From positions 1 to 42,353 of the forward strand of contig CANPBV010000001.1 in the NCBI GenBank assembly GCA_947572405.1: a DNA stretch of 42,353 nt, written 5' to 3'. The notes below the pieces were generated by a model. The model was not told where the DNA came from and made no database searches. It worked only from the letters and a program-made list of their open reading frames with translations. Positions within the stretch are counted from its first letter, which is position 1. Every line of letters begins with the position of its first letter. Positions 30,561-38,713 of this stretch are shown here, piece after piece. Position numbers and translations under genes: made by a program. Origin of the DNA: an uncultured Mycoplasmatota bacterium (GTDB lineage Bacteria > Bacillota_I > Bacilli_A > RF39 > UBA660).

Positions 30561-31604
30561 TTATCGGTTCTTCATTTCTTCTTTTAAAACCTCTAATTGT
30601 TTTTTAAATGCCGATGGAAGTGCATAATTGTCTAATAAGGTGGTTATACAAATCCATTCATTTTCATCTTCTATTTCTTCTACATATACTATGTAATTTG
30701 TCATTTGCCATATTTTATGAGTAAAAATATGCTTTGATGATTCTACTTCTAAGATTCTCAAAATAGAATATTCCTGTTTTTTCAAATATTCTAATGCTTC
30801 TTTCAAATTGAATTTTTGTTTCACATTTGGAAATTCATACATGGAAGCGAGTAATCCTCTACCTGGCCTTTTATGAATCGCTACTTTGTTATAATTTAAC
30901 AAAATAAAAACGGTATATTCTTCTTCTACTTTTTCCTTTTTAGAGTCTTTGATGGGTAGTTCTAACATTGTTCCAGTTTTAAAAGATTCGCACAGTTCTT
31001 TTAAAGGACAAATTTCACAACGTGGAAGCCCGTTTGGGATGCAAACAGTAGCTCCTAATTCCATCAAAGCTTGATTAAAAATTCCAGGGTTTTCTGGCAT
31101 AATTTCCGTTAACTCTTGAAACAATTCTTTTTTGGTAGATAGCTTACTGATATTTCTTTTAGAGTTTTGAAGACGCATGATAACCCGAAACACATTCCCA
31201 TCAATAGCTGGAGTTTTTTCACCAAAGGCAATAGAAGCAATAGCGCCTGCTGTATATTCTCCAATTCCTGGTAATTTCATAATTTCTTCATAAGTATTTG
31301 GCATTTTTCCATGATATTTATCCATGATTTGGATCGCAGCCTTTTTTAAATTTCTAGCTCTAGAATAATATCCTAACCCCTCCCAGAGTTTTAATAATCG
31401 TTCTTCTTCTATGTGTGCCAATGCTTCTATATTAGGAAGTTCCTTCGTAAATCGTTCATAATAAACCTTGACTGCTTCCACTCTAGTTTGTTGAAGCATA
31501 ATTTCGGATACCCAAATATGATATGGTTCTGTATCTTTTCGCCACGGCAAATCCCTTTTATTTCTCCCATACCAATTGCACAATGGTTCTACAATTCTTC
31601 GCAT
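30561..31604 (-). CDS. mutY: A/G-specific adenine glycosylase MutY
   Basis: 347 residues. It removes adenine mispaired with 8-oxoguanine. The N-terminal catalytic domain has WVSEIMLQQTRV (catalytic Glu34), the helix-hairpin-helix LPGIGEYTAGAIA (111-123) and the catalytic Asp135 in AIDGNVFRV. The iron-sulphur cysteines are C188, C196, C199 and C205, a C-x7-C-x2-C-x5-C spacing instead of the textbook x6; a longer first gap also occurs, to my memory, in clostridial MutY. The C-terminal Nudix-like domain (8-oxoG recognition) is present. The ATG follows GAGGTGG and overlaps the VanZ-RDD gene by 16 bases. Confidence 0.95.
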   Translation of the reverse strand: MRRIVEPLCNWYGRNKRDLPWRKDTEPYHIWVSEIMLQQTRVEAVKVYYERFTKELPNIEALAHIEEERLLKLWEGLGYYSRARNLKKAAIQIMDKYHGKMPNTYEEIMKLPGIGEYTAGAIASIAFGEKTPAIDGNVFRVIMRLQNSKRNISKLSTKKELFQELTEIMPENPGIFNQALMELGATVCIPNGLPRCEICPLKELCESFKTGTMLELPIKDSKKEKVEEEYTVFILLNYNKVAIHKRPGRGLLASMYEFPNVKQKFNLKEALEYLKKQEYSILRILEVESSKHIFTHKIWQMTNYIVYVEEIEDENEWICITTLLDNYALPSAFKKQLEVLKEEMKNR

Positions 31605-32716
31605 TCTTCCACCTCAATGGTACTACTATTTTTAGTAGCACTCAGTTTCTCATACCAAAATATTTTTTTTGTAAATAATGTAATAAGAAAATGAATAAAC
31701 ATAACCAAAGTAAATACTAAAAATCCAGAGACAAAGAACCACAATATCAATCTAGAAGTGCCTGATAAATGATTGAATAAAGAAACAAGAAACATAAAAT
31801 AATAAGGGGCTGGTAATAAAAATAAATATAAAATTCCATATCGAATCAAATACTGATACCAAAGAGGTTTTTCGTCAGTCATCGTTACAATTTTGATATT
31901 CATCCATTTCTTCCCATAGGTATAACCTTTTCTTGCAATTGGAACAATCATAAAGATAATAATGATGGAGAAAAGATATTGTAACAATACGTTATCTACA
32001 CCGAGCACCGCAAAGAAAAGGGTTACTAAACTGACTAAAAATAGGTCAATCCAAACAGCCATGGCTCTTCTAAAAACGGAAATTCTTTTTCCTTTCATGT
32101 AAGAAAGTGTATCTAGTTTCTCCCTTTTTGGCAAAAAATGACTGAAAATTGGTGTTATTCCATAACCGATGATTCCACCTAACGTATTTAAAAATAAGTC
32201 ATCTACATCAAATAAGCGATATGGTCTAGGATAAATTCCATATAATCCTGAAAGCTGTGTAAGTTCAAAAAAGAGTGTTAATAAAAAGGTAAAGAAGAAT
32301 GTTTTTTTAAAAGAACAATTAAAATAATATCGTAAATAAATTCCAAATGGAATCGTTAATAAAATATTATAAAATGCTTGATAAAAATAGGGTTCTTTTA
32401 ATACTTCCAAATAAGTACTAGGATCATTCCATATAAAACTGCTCTTTAAAACAAGATCTCTAATAAATGCAAATGGAACTAATTGTACCCATTCTGTTGT
32501 CATATTCTGGACACTGTCTATAGAAGGAAGTGGTAAAATAACTAGAAAATAAATACAAGTTAAATATAAAATAAAAGAATATACAATCGCCACCCTAAGA
32601 AGCAAGACAGATCCATATTTATGATATTGATGAAAGATATAAGGGAGTGTAAAAAGAAATGCGATAAATGGAAATGCAAGGAATGCAAACCTGATTGGTT
32701 CTATATACTCTGACAT
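31589..32716 (-). CDS. VanZ-RDD fusion membrane protein
   Basis: 375 residues with two membrane modules. The N-terminal about 200 residues are VanZ-like: LVILPLPSIDS, a NILLTIPFGIYL segment, FELTQLSGLYG and FDVDDLFLNTLGGIIGY. The C-terminal part is an RDD domain: RRAMAVWIDLFLVS (Arg, then Asp in the membrane) and RKGYTYGKKWMNIKIV. VanZ gives low teicoplanin resistance in enterococci by an unknown route; RDD domains are found in small transporters. The fusion is known from Firmicutes, but its role is not. AAGGAGGG precedes the ATG, and mutY follows with overlap. Confidence 0.85.
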   Translation of the reverse strand: MSEYIEPIRFAFLAFPFIAFLFTLPYIFHQYHKYGSVLLLRVAIVYSFILYLTCIYFLVILPLPSIDSVQNMTTEWVQLVPFAFIRDLVLKSSFIWNDPSTYLEVLKEPYFYQAFYNILLTIPFGIYLRYYFNCSFKKTFFFTFLLTLFFELTQLSGLYGIYPRPYRLFDVDDLFLNTLGGIIGYGITPIFSHFLPKREKLDTLSYMKGKRISVFRRAMAVWIDLFLVSLVTLFFAVLGVDNVLLQYLFSIIIIFMIVPIARKGYTYGKKWMNIKIVTMTDEKPLWYQYLIRYGILYLFLLPAPYYFMFLVSLFNHLSGTSRLILWFFVSGFLVFTLVMFIHFLITLFTKKIFWYEKLSATKNSSTIEVEECEEL

Positions 32717-32739
32717 TTTATCCCTCCTTCATTTTATTT

Positions 32740-32748
32740 ATTATAACA
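32740..32748 (-). promoter_or_regulatory. Extended -10 promoter of the VanZ-RDD gene
   Basis: TGT-TATAAT on the minus strand (-10 at 32745-32740), about 24 bases before the ATG. No clear -35. Confidence 0.55.
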
Positions 32749-32786
32749 TAGAACAAAGGAAAGATTTATTACTGTTTTGTAAGAAT

Positions 32787-33383
32787 TTAGAAATTATCAA
32801 AATTCAAAAATAAACGTATTAGTAAAAGAAAACAAATTGGTTGTTTTAAGAAAAGTGCAAACAACATCAAAATGATACAAACACTCCTTTTCTGTTCCAC
32901 AGAAAATTTATCAATTGTAAACGCCAAAATAAAAGAACAAATAGCGAGTACTATTCCAATTGGACCTTCAAAAATACTCATACTAATTTGACTAAAATAA
33001 GTTGCAAAACCAATGGCTCCTATCATTAAAAATAACCATATGGTAAGATTGGTTTCACAAACATATTTTTCTTTCTTAGAAAAAAAGCTTATTATTAATA
33101 ATAATAGTAAACACATATAAATAATCCAAAAAGAAAATTCACTTCGATAAACAAACATAAAAAATAAAATTATAAGTTCTGAAAATAATAAAATAACATA
33201 ATACCAACTAGAAATAATTTTGTTATATTTTCTTCGAAAAAATATTTTTGTTGGTTCTACAAATAACCAAAGAACACTAAAAATTGTCCATAATGAGTTG
33301 CCCTCTCTATAAGGAAGTACAAATCCTAATATAGAACTACCAAGCAGAATGAAAGCACTTAAAATAATGCCTAATAAATGCAT
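32787..33383 (-). CDS. Multi-pass membrane protein of unknown function
   Basis: 198 residues from the ATG at 33381-33383 (GAGG 8 bases upstream; an in-frame GTG three codons earlier overlaps that site). Six to seven hydrophobic segments cover almost the whole chain, with short charged loops (FFRRKYNK, FSKKEKYVCE, DKFSVEQKR). No motif is recognised. The protein is rich in F, I, L and S. A perfect 11-bp inverted repeat lies directly upstream of its ribosome site. No neighbour suggests a role. Confidence 0.68.
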   Translation of the reverse strand: MHLLGIILSAFILLGSSILGFVLPYREGNSLWTIFSVLWLFVEPTKIFFRRKYNKIISSWYYVILLFSELIILFFMFVYRSEFSFWIIYMCLLLLLIISFFSKKEKYVCETNLTIWLFLMIGAIGFATYFSQISMSIFEGPIGIVLAICSFILAFTIDKFSVEQKRSVCIILMLFALFLKQPICFLLLIRLFLNFDNF

Positions 33384-33399
33384 GTTAATCACCTCGTAT

Positions 33400-33429
33400 A
33401 ATATAGTTAAGATATTTTTTAACTATATT
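33400..33429. repeat. 11-bp inverted repeat in the leader of the membrane protein gene
   Basis: AATATAGTTAA (33400-33410) and TTAACTATATT (33419-33429), perfect, with an 8-base loop. It ends only about 4 bases from the GAGG ribosome site of the minus-strand gene. It could be an operator or an mRNA hairpin that affects translation. Confidence 0.75.
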
Positions 33430-33462
33430 TTCTTATATTTAGATTTTTGGTTTTGAGATATC

Positions 33463-33505
33463 TATAAACTCATTATTTTGTCGATTGTAGAGTTTATATT
33501 ATAAT
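33463..33505 (+). promoter_or_regulatory. Possible promoter with inverted repeat
   Basis: TATAAACTC (33463-33471) and GAGTTTATA (33490-33498) form a 9-bp inverted repeat that spans the spacer of TTGTCG (33478-33483) and TATAAT (33500-33505). A repressor site over a promoter would look like this. The transcript would have an about 175-base leader before the gene at 33687; a nearer TATAAT at 33657-33662 is an alternative. Confidence 0.45.
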
Positions 33506-33686
33506 GTCTGTAGAGACAAGTGGTTTTAGCAATCATCTTGAACATTTGGTTCTTAAGAAAGACCAAAGCCTCTTCTTTACAAATTGGATATTAATATTGC
33601 TTGTTCACTTTTGTCCAATTTATTATATCATACTAGCAATTTTTCATAAAATCAGTTATAATGAAATCATACGAGGAGGTTACAAT
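33506..33686 (+). other. Leader region upstream of the gene at 33687
   Basis: The frame of the next gene is open here, but there is no ribosome site near the ATG-like codons. The region is less AT-biased than nearby spacers and contains TTGGT/ACCAA arms around 33548-33568 that could form a hairpin. It may be an untranslated leader. I do not recognise a riboswitch class. Confidence 0.35.
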
Positions 33687-34097
33687 ATGAAAGAGCACTT
33701 GAGAAAGCATGAAATTACTTATCTCATTATATTCATTACCTTTTGTCTTATTTTAGCGACTATTTTTATTTATTTAGGAACAGAAGCCAAAAAGAAAAAC
33801 CATTATACCAAGGAAGAAGCAATTGGAATTATGAAACTAAAAGCAGATCAGCTTACAAGACTCATTGAAATTAGCTCTTCTGAAAATACTTGTAAAGAAA
33901 GTGAGGCCACTACTTTAACCAGCAAAGAAATGGAGACTTATGGCTTTGATAAAAAATTTTATAAAAAAGTAGTTTATACATTAAAATGTGAAAATGAAAA
34001 ACAAATTGTTTCTATTTCTATTACAGGAAAAGGAAGTCTTAGTGGTTATGAAATCAAAAATTATATTAGTAATCAAAAAAAAGAGAATTCGCGTTAA
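33687..34097 (+). CDS. Single-pass membrane protein of unknown function
   Basis: 136 residues from the ATG at 33687, which has GAGGAGG 7-8 bases upstream. A short basic N-terminus is followed by one membrane helix (ITYLIIFITFCLILATIFIYL) and an extracytoplasmic domain of about 100 residues with TKEEAIGIMKLKADQLTRLI, a lone Cys in ENTCKE, and a C-terminal beta part with VVYTLKCENEKQIVSISITG. I do not recognise it. It is convergent with the tandem thioredoxin gene: the two reading frames overlap by 4 bases, and both stop codons lie in the loop of one hairpin. Confidence 0.72.
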   Translation: MKEHLRKHEITYLIIFITFCLILATIFIYLGTEAKKKNHYTKEEAIGIMKLKADQLTRLIEISSSENTCKESEATTLTSKEMETYGFDKKFYKKVVYTLKCENEKQIVSISITGKGSLSGYEIKNYISNQKKENSR

Positions 34098-34106
34098 TTC
34101 TCTTTT
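34079..34106. terminator. Shared bidirectional terminator, both stops in the loop
   Basis: AAAAGAGAATT (34079-34089) pairs with AATTCTCTTTT (34096-34106) around a 6-base loop. A-rich and T-rich flanks give U runs in both directions. The stops of the genes ending at 34097 (+) and 34094 (-) lie in or next to the loop. Confidence 0.88.
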
Positions 34107-34996
34107 ATAAATCCATGTTTTTTCAAAAATGCTATTGTGGTATCTTTACTATTATGTCCTTCTTGCTCATCTATATTGTCCCCATTTTCAAGTATCAATG
34201 TAAGTGGTGTTCCAAATGATTCTCGTTCTTTAAAATAGGACAAGGAACTCATTAAGTCATAAGTCTCTCTTTTTTCCCAATCAGTTAAATTTACAAAATA
34301 AATAGTTATATTATATTCTTTTGCAATTTCATTAATCACTGGTTTAAAAGCTGTACAAGCTCCACATCCTGTTTGCCCCAATACGATAATCGCTTTTTCT
34401 TTAGAATCATAAATTTCCTTATATTTTTCATAATCAATAAATGTTAGGTTGGTATAATCTTCTGTATTATTGTTAGAACTATTGGCTGCTTCTGTACTAG
34501 AAGTGTAAGTTTCACTTTCTCCTATAATGCCATTCTTTTGTAATGTTGAAAATAGTCCAGACTCTGATAAATATCCTTTTACTTCTTCATACTTTTGACC
34601 GTTCTCTAGGAATGCCATATATGGAGTTCCAATATCATCCAAATTTTTTCCTAGTTTTTCTAATACACTTTCTAATGTATTGGTATTCATAGTTGCTGCA
34701 TCAATATAATAATATGTAAAATGATAAGCTTCACTTAAATATTTCATATAAGGAGTAAACTCACTACAGACTCCACAACTGGAACTGCCTATGAATAAAA
34801 CTTTTTTCCCCTCACCCTCAAAGGCCTTCTCATAATCTGTCGAATATTTTCCACTATAAGTTACATTTCCTGAATTTTCATTATTATAATCATTCTGTTT
34901 ACTAGAATCCTTTTGCAATAATCCAGCTAATAATAATAGAACTAATGATCCCATTATTATTGATATAGCAATTACAACTTTCTTATTTTCATTCAT
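34094..34996 (-). CDS. Membrane-anchored tandem thioredoxin-fold protein (two CxxC sites)
   Basis: 300 residues: an N-terminal membrane helix (VVIAISIIMGSLVLLLLAGLL), an S/N-rich linker, then two thioredoxin-like domains. Domain 1 has FIGSSSCGVC (about 70-79) with cis-Pro in GTPYMAFLENG. Domain 2 has VLGQTGCGAC (about 206-215) with cis-Pro in GTPLTLILENG. Both domains end in a similar FLKKHGFI/LQKNGII motif, so they are probably an internal duplication. This is the pattern of bacteriocin-accessory-type thioredoxins. It likely works as a disulphide or thiol-redox protein on the outer membrane face. It has a consensus promoter. A related protein is encoded at 38714 in an ABC operon. Confidence 0.85.
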   Translation of the reverse strand: MNENKKVVIAISIIMGSLVLLLLAGLLQKDSSKQNDYNNENSGNVTYSGKYSTDYEKAFEGEGKKVLFIGSSSCGVCSEFTPYMKYLSEAYHFTYYYIDAATMNTNTLESVLEKLGKNLDDIGTPYMAFLENGQKYEEVKGYLSESGLFSTLQKNGIIGESETYTSSTEAANSSNNNTEDYTNLTFIDYEKYKEIYDSKEKAIIVLGQTGCGACTAFKPVINEIAKEYNITIYFVNLTDWEKRETYDLMSSLSYFKERESFGTPLTLILENGDNIDEQEGHNSKDTTIAFLKKHGFIKEN

Positions 34997-35022
34997 ATCT
35001 ACACCTTCTCTATTTCATAATG

Positions 35023-35051
35023 ATTATATACTGACTTTATTTCCCTGTCAA
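35023..35051 (-). promoter_or_regulatory. Consensus sigma-A promoter of the tandem thioredoxin gene
   Basis: TTGACA (minus strand, 35051-35046), 17-base spacer, TATAAT (35028-35023): a perfect consensus. It predicts strong constitutive expression. It is divergent from the promoter at 35091. Confidence 0.9.
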
Positions 35052-35090
35052 TTAAATTCACAAAAATCTCAAGCAAAAAATAGTAAAATA

Positions 35091-35099
35091 TGATATACT
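35091..35099 (+). promoter_or_regulatory. Extended -10 promoter of the zinc-ribbon gene
   Basis: TGA-TATACT (-10 at 35094-35099), 22 bases before the ATG. No clear -35. Confidence 0.55.
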
Positions 35100-35120
35100 A
35101 TAAACAAGGAGGTATTTTAT

Positions 35121-35480
35121 ATGAAAAAATTTTGTGAAAATTGTGGTGCTGAATTAAAGGAAAATAGCGAAGTATGCTTAGAATGTGGAAAATACGTTTC
35201 TAAAAAAGGAAACAATGGAAATGGTGAAGAAAATAATAAGTTAGCCCTTTCAGGTTTTATTGTTTCAATCGCTTCTTTGATTATTAACTTTGCAGGCATC
35301 GTTGGTTTGGTAGGTGCTATTCTATCAGGAATTGGACTAGCTCAAGTAAGCAAAGGAAATGGAAAAGGAAAAGGTTTGGCTATCGCTGGATTAATTGTTG
35401 GTATCTTTAGTATCATATATGGAATCTATAGTATTATTAATTTGGCTGATACACTTAGTGAACTTGCACTATTCTTCTAA
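35121..35480 (+). CDS. Zinc-ribbon and DUF4190 membrane protein
   Basis: 119 residues. An N-terminal zinc ribbon, CENCGAELKENSEVCLECG (four Cys as two CxxC pairs, about residues 5-23), is joined by a basic G/N-rich linker to two membrane helices separated by a short loop with SKGNGKGKGLA. This is the layout of DUF4190 proteins. The role is unknown; such ribbons often mediate protein or nucleic acid contacts at the membrane. AAGGAGG precedes the ATG. It lies between the two tandem thioredoxin loci and is convergent with the ABC operon. Confidence 0.85.
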   Translation: MKKFCENCGAELKENSEVCLECGKYVSKKGNNGNGEENNKLALSGFIVSIASLIINFAGIVGLVGAILSGIGLAQVSKGNGKGKGLAIAGLIVGIFSIIYGIYSIINLADTLSELALFF

Positions 35481-35482
35481 AA

Positions 35483-35508
35483 AAAATGATATTTGATTAT
35501 CATTTTTT
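35483..35508. terminator. Bidirectional terminator, zinc-ribbon gene and ABC operon
   Basis: AAAAATGATA (35483-35492) pairs with TATCATTTTT (35499-35508), 6-base loop, A and T runs on both sides. It lies between the stops at 35480 (+) and 35515 (-). Confidence 0.88.
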
Positions 35509-35514
35509 TCTTAC

Positions 35515-38022
35515 CTAAAAACTATTTTCTTTTAGGACATCTATGATATTATCCTTCTTTAATTTTCTTGTTGCATAAAACATAGAAGTAAATACAATTA
35601 TCGTAATTACAATCATGATAATGATAATATAGTTAGTAGGAAATGGCATTTTTGGGCTTTCATTATTTGGAACGATATTTTGAATTTTATAAAATAACCA
35701 AATGATAAATAATGAAAAAGAAATACCATAAAATAATGATTTTGCTCCAAATAACAAGCTTTCAAAGAAAATCATTTTATGAAATCCTTTCGGTGTCATT
35801 CCAACACTTCTTAGCATAGCAAATTCATTTTTTCTTAGTTGTATATTAGTATAAATCGTATTAAAAACACTCGTAACTGCTATCATTAAAATAAAACCAA
35901 TAATAAAATAAAGTAAAAATTGGTACAAAAATAAATTTTGTTTTTTCAAATACATTTCATAAGATTCGTTATGATAGCCAATATATAAATCAGGATATTC
36001 AGAAATCACATTTTTCATATTTTTTTCTAATTTATAATAATCTTTTGTCTCTACTTGAATTAGGTAGGTAGGTGAATATTCCTTTAAGCTATAATTTGCT
36101 TCCTTTAAATATGCCTGATACATATCTGTGGAAATAAAAATTTGCGGATTAGATCGATATAATCCATAACCATCTGGTAAAATATCAGTCTCATAAAAAT
36201 CTATTATATTCGTAAATGGTAGTAAATCTTTTTCTTTGTCAAGAAATTGTCTTGCATAAATATCAATTTCAAAATTCATATCTTTTAAATTTTCAAATAT
36301 TTTAGAAGATCTATGTTCTAAAACTTCGTTGTCCTCAAAATCTTCCCCATAAATATCCCATTCTGCATAATTAATAATAACTGGTTTCTCTTTCTTGTAT
36401 CCAAGTTTTTTTAAATATGCTTTATAATCTTCATTTCGCAAAACAGTTATTAAAACACTAAGACCAAATTTTCCTTCTGTTATGTTATAATCAGAAACAA
36501 ATTGCGGCTCTACATCACTTTCATAAAATCCTATCACAAATTGATGATACTGACGCGTTTTAATTTGACACCCTTTTGTAACATCATGATAAAAACGATC
36601 AGCTTGCTTTTCATCTCCATGAACACTCATTTCGACATTAAAGTTTCCTTCCATTTCTTTATTGTATGAAACACTTCCTATATAGGTATTAAAAAAGCTT
36701 GAAAAAGTAATAAATAAAACAATGCTGATAAATAGAGATAAAATTGTAATTCGATATTTTTTCTTATTACGCTTGCTATTTTTATAGGCAATTTTTGATT
36801 CAAAACCAAATATTTTTCCGATGAAAAACCCACCTTTTAAAGACCTCTTATTATATTTTATATCAGTCGTTAGTTGAATTGCTTCTATCGGTGTCATTTC
36901 AAAAACACGCATAGCTGGAAAAAAGGCAGATAAATAAATCGTTATCAATATAAAAATAAGTGGCATGATTAAAAATAAAGGATAAAGAGAAAGTGTATAC
37001 TGATAAAAATTTACATCGCGCATCACATAATTGATAAACAAGAGTAATAATTGCATCATTCCAAGGCTCAATAAAAACCCAATTGGAATAGCAATAACTG
37101 CAATTATAGTTGCTTCCATCATAACAGATAAGAATAACTGCCATCTTGTTGCTCCTATACTAGATAAAGTTCCCAAAGTCTTTTTTCGCTCGGTAACAGA
37201 AATTGCAAATGAATTATAAATTACAATAATCGAAGCTACTCCTAATACAGTTAACAATAACATCAAACACAAAAGCAAAATAGCGAGTTTTCCATAGCTT
37301 CTAACAATACCATTTAATTCTAACAATGGCTCATTAATATTTTCGTGTTCATGAACCAGTTTTCCACCAACAACATCAGAGGCTAACCCAAGCTCATTGG
37401 ATAATTCAAAAATATTATCCAAAGAATCCCCCAAATTTTTTAATGTGACATAAAAGTTGACAGTATCCTCCAGTTCTAAACCGCTATTCATATAAACTTT
37501 CTCTTCATCGCCATAATACCGATAATAATCTTCTCCATTTATAATACCTACAATTTTATAATTTTGATTATCTAAAACAATTTCTTCTCCAACACGTTTT
37601 CCAGTCATTTGTGCAAAGCGATTACTAACTAGAAGTTCTGCTTCACTATTTGGATAACGACCATCTAAAAGTTCAAAAAAACCAAGTGTATATCCATTTC
37701 TGTCAATAATATCGACTGTTCGTTTTTCATATTTGCCTTTCTCAAATACTACACTTTTAACAGTTTTCTCATATTCTATAACATCTACATTGTGATTTTG
37801 CTTTATTTTTTTGTAGTCTTTAAATGAAAGATCATCATATTTTACATGGTAAGCTCCTGTTTCAACTTTAATATTATACTTCATTGCTTCTCTTAAAGTG
37901 GAAGCCCCTATTCCAAGTCCAAACATCAAAACACAAGTAAGAATAACTCCTATAATTGTAACCATAGTTCTATTTTTATTTTGTATTAAATTTCTTTTTG
38001 TAAATTGATAAAGTATTTTCAT
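35515..38022 (-). CDS. ABC transporter permease with two FtsX domains
   Basis: 835 residues, MacB/FtsX superfamily. An N-terminal helix (about 16-38) precedes a large extracytoplasmic domain. Four helices and a second large extracytoplasmic domain (about 450-680) follow, then three to four helices. FtsX signatures appear twice: FAISVTERKKTLGTLSSIGATRWQLFLSVMMEA, and LRKNEFAMLRSVGMTPKGFHKMIFFES. Each is followed by helices and a C-terminal basic stretch (AMRVFEMTPIEAI; KLKKDNIIDVLKENSF). Such permeases export peptides or lipids or act mechanically on the envelope. No substrate is known here. It ends the thioredoxin-ATPase-permease operon, 3 bases after the ATPase gene. Confidence 0.92.
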   Translation of the reverse strand: MKILYQFTKRNLIQNKNRTMVTIIGVILTCVLMFGLGIGASTLREAMKYNIKVETGAYHVKYDDLSFKDYKKIKQNHNVDVIEYEKTVKSVVFEKGKYEKRTVDIIDRNGYTLGFFELLDGRYPNSEAELLVSNRFAQMTGKRVGEEIVLDNQNYKIVGIINGEDYYRYYGDEEKVYMNSGLELEDTVNFYVTLKNLGDSLDNIFELSNELGLASDVVGGKLVHEHENINEPLLELNGIVRSYGKLAILLLCLMLLLTVLGVASIIVIYNSFAISVTERKKTLGTLSSIGATRWQLFLSVMMEATIIAVIAIPIGFLLSLGMMQLLLLFINYVMRDVNFYQYTLSLYPLFLIMPLIFILITIYLSAFFPAMRVFEMTPIEAIQLTTDIKYNKRSLKGGFFIGKIFGFESKIAYKNSKRNKKKYRITILSLFISIVLFITFSSFFNTYIGSVSYNKEMEGNFNVEMSVHGDEKQADRFYHDVTKGCQIKTRQYHQFVIGFYESDVEPQFVSDYNITEGKFGLSVLITVLRNEDYKAYLKKLGYKKEKPVIINYAEWDIYGEDFEDNEVLEHRSSKIFENLKDMNFEIDIYARQFLDKEKDLLPFTNIIDFYETDILPDGYGLYRSNPQIFISTDMYQAYLKEANYSLKEYSPTYLIQVETKDYYKLEKNMKNVISEYPDLYIGYHNESYEMYLKKQNLFLYQFLLYFIIGFILMIAVTSVFNTIYTNIQLRKNEFAMLRSVGMTPKGFHKMIFFESLLFGAKSLFYGISFSLFIIWLFYKIQNIVPNNESPKMPFPTNYIIIIMIVITIIVFTSMFYATRKLKKDNIIDVLKENSF

Positions 38023-38025
38023 AAA

Positions 38026-38703
38026 CTATACCCTCTCATCACAAATGATTTTTCCATCATCAATCGTAATAATTCGATTGGCGTTTAATGCTAAATTATA
38101 ATCATGGGTAATCATAATAATCGTCTGTTTGTATCTTTTGTTAGATAATTTTAATAATTCCACAATCTCTTTTGAAGCCTTACTATCTAGATTTCCAGTC
38201 GGCTCATCTGCTAAAAGTAAAGCTGGATGATTCATCAATGCTCTTCCGATGGACACTCTTTGCTGTTGCCCTCCTGATAATTCATTTGGCAAGTGTCTTA
38301 CTCTATTTTTTAATCCTAATGTCTCTATTAATTCATCCAAATAAACTTGATCTACTTTCTTACTATCTAATAAAATTGGTAATGTGATATTCTCCGTCAC
38401 ATTTAAAATTGGAATTAAATTATAAAATTGATAAATAAGTCCGACTTGTCTTCTTCTAAAAATTGCCAAGTTTGTCTCATTTAATTTATAAACATCTTCC
38501 CCTTCTACATATACTTTTCCACTAGTAGGTCTATCTACTCCACCTAAAATGTGTAAAAGTGTACTTTTTCCGCTTCCACTAGCTCCTACGATTGCTACAA
38601 ACTCCCCTTTTTCCACAGTAAAACTAACATGATCCAAAGCTTTTACCAAGGTTTCTCCTTTTCCATATGTTTTACACAAATTTTCTACTTGCAATATTTC
38701 CAT
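38026..38703 (-). CDS. ABC transporter ATP-binding protein, MacB/LolD type
   Basis: 225 residues with Walker A GASGSGKST (40-48), Q-loop in LIYQFYNLIP, signature LSGGQQQR (142-149), Walker B LLLADEP (162-168) and the H-switch in MITHD. The N-terminal LCKTYGKGETLVKALDHV is typical for the LolD/MacB/BceA branch that pairs with FtsX permeases. It powers the permease encoded 3 bases downstream. The thioredoxin-like gene lies 10 bases upstream in the same operon. Confidence 0.95.
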   Translation of the reverse strand: MEILQVENLCKTYGKGETLVKALDHVSFTVEKGEFVAIVGASGSGKSTLLHILGGVDRPTSGKVYVEGEDVYKLNETNLAIFRRRQVGLIYQFYNLIPILNVTENITLPILLDSKKVDQVYLDELIETLGLKNRVRHLPNELSGGQQQRVSIGRALMNHPALLLADEPTGNLDSKASKEIVELLKLSNKRYKQTIIMITHDYNLALNANRIITIDDGKIICDERV

Positions 38704-38713
38704 TTTTTTCTCC

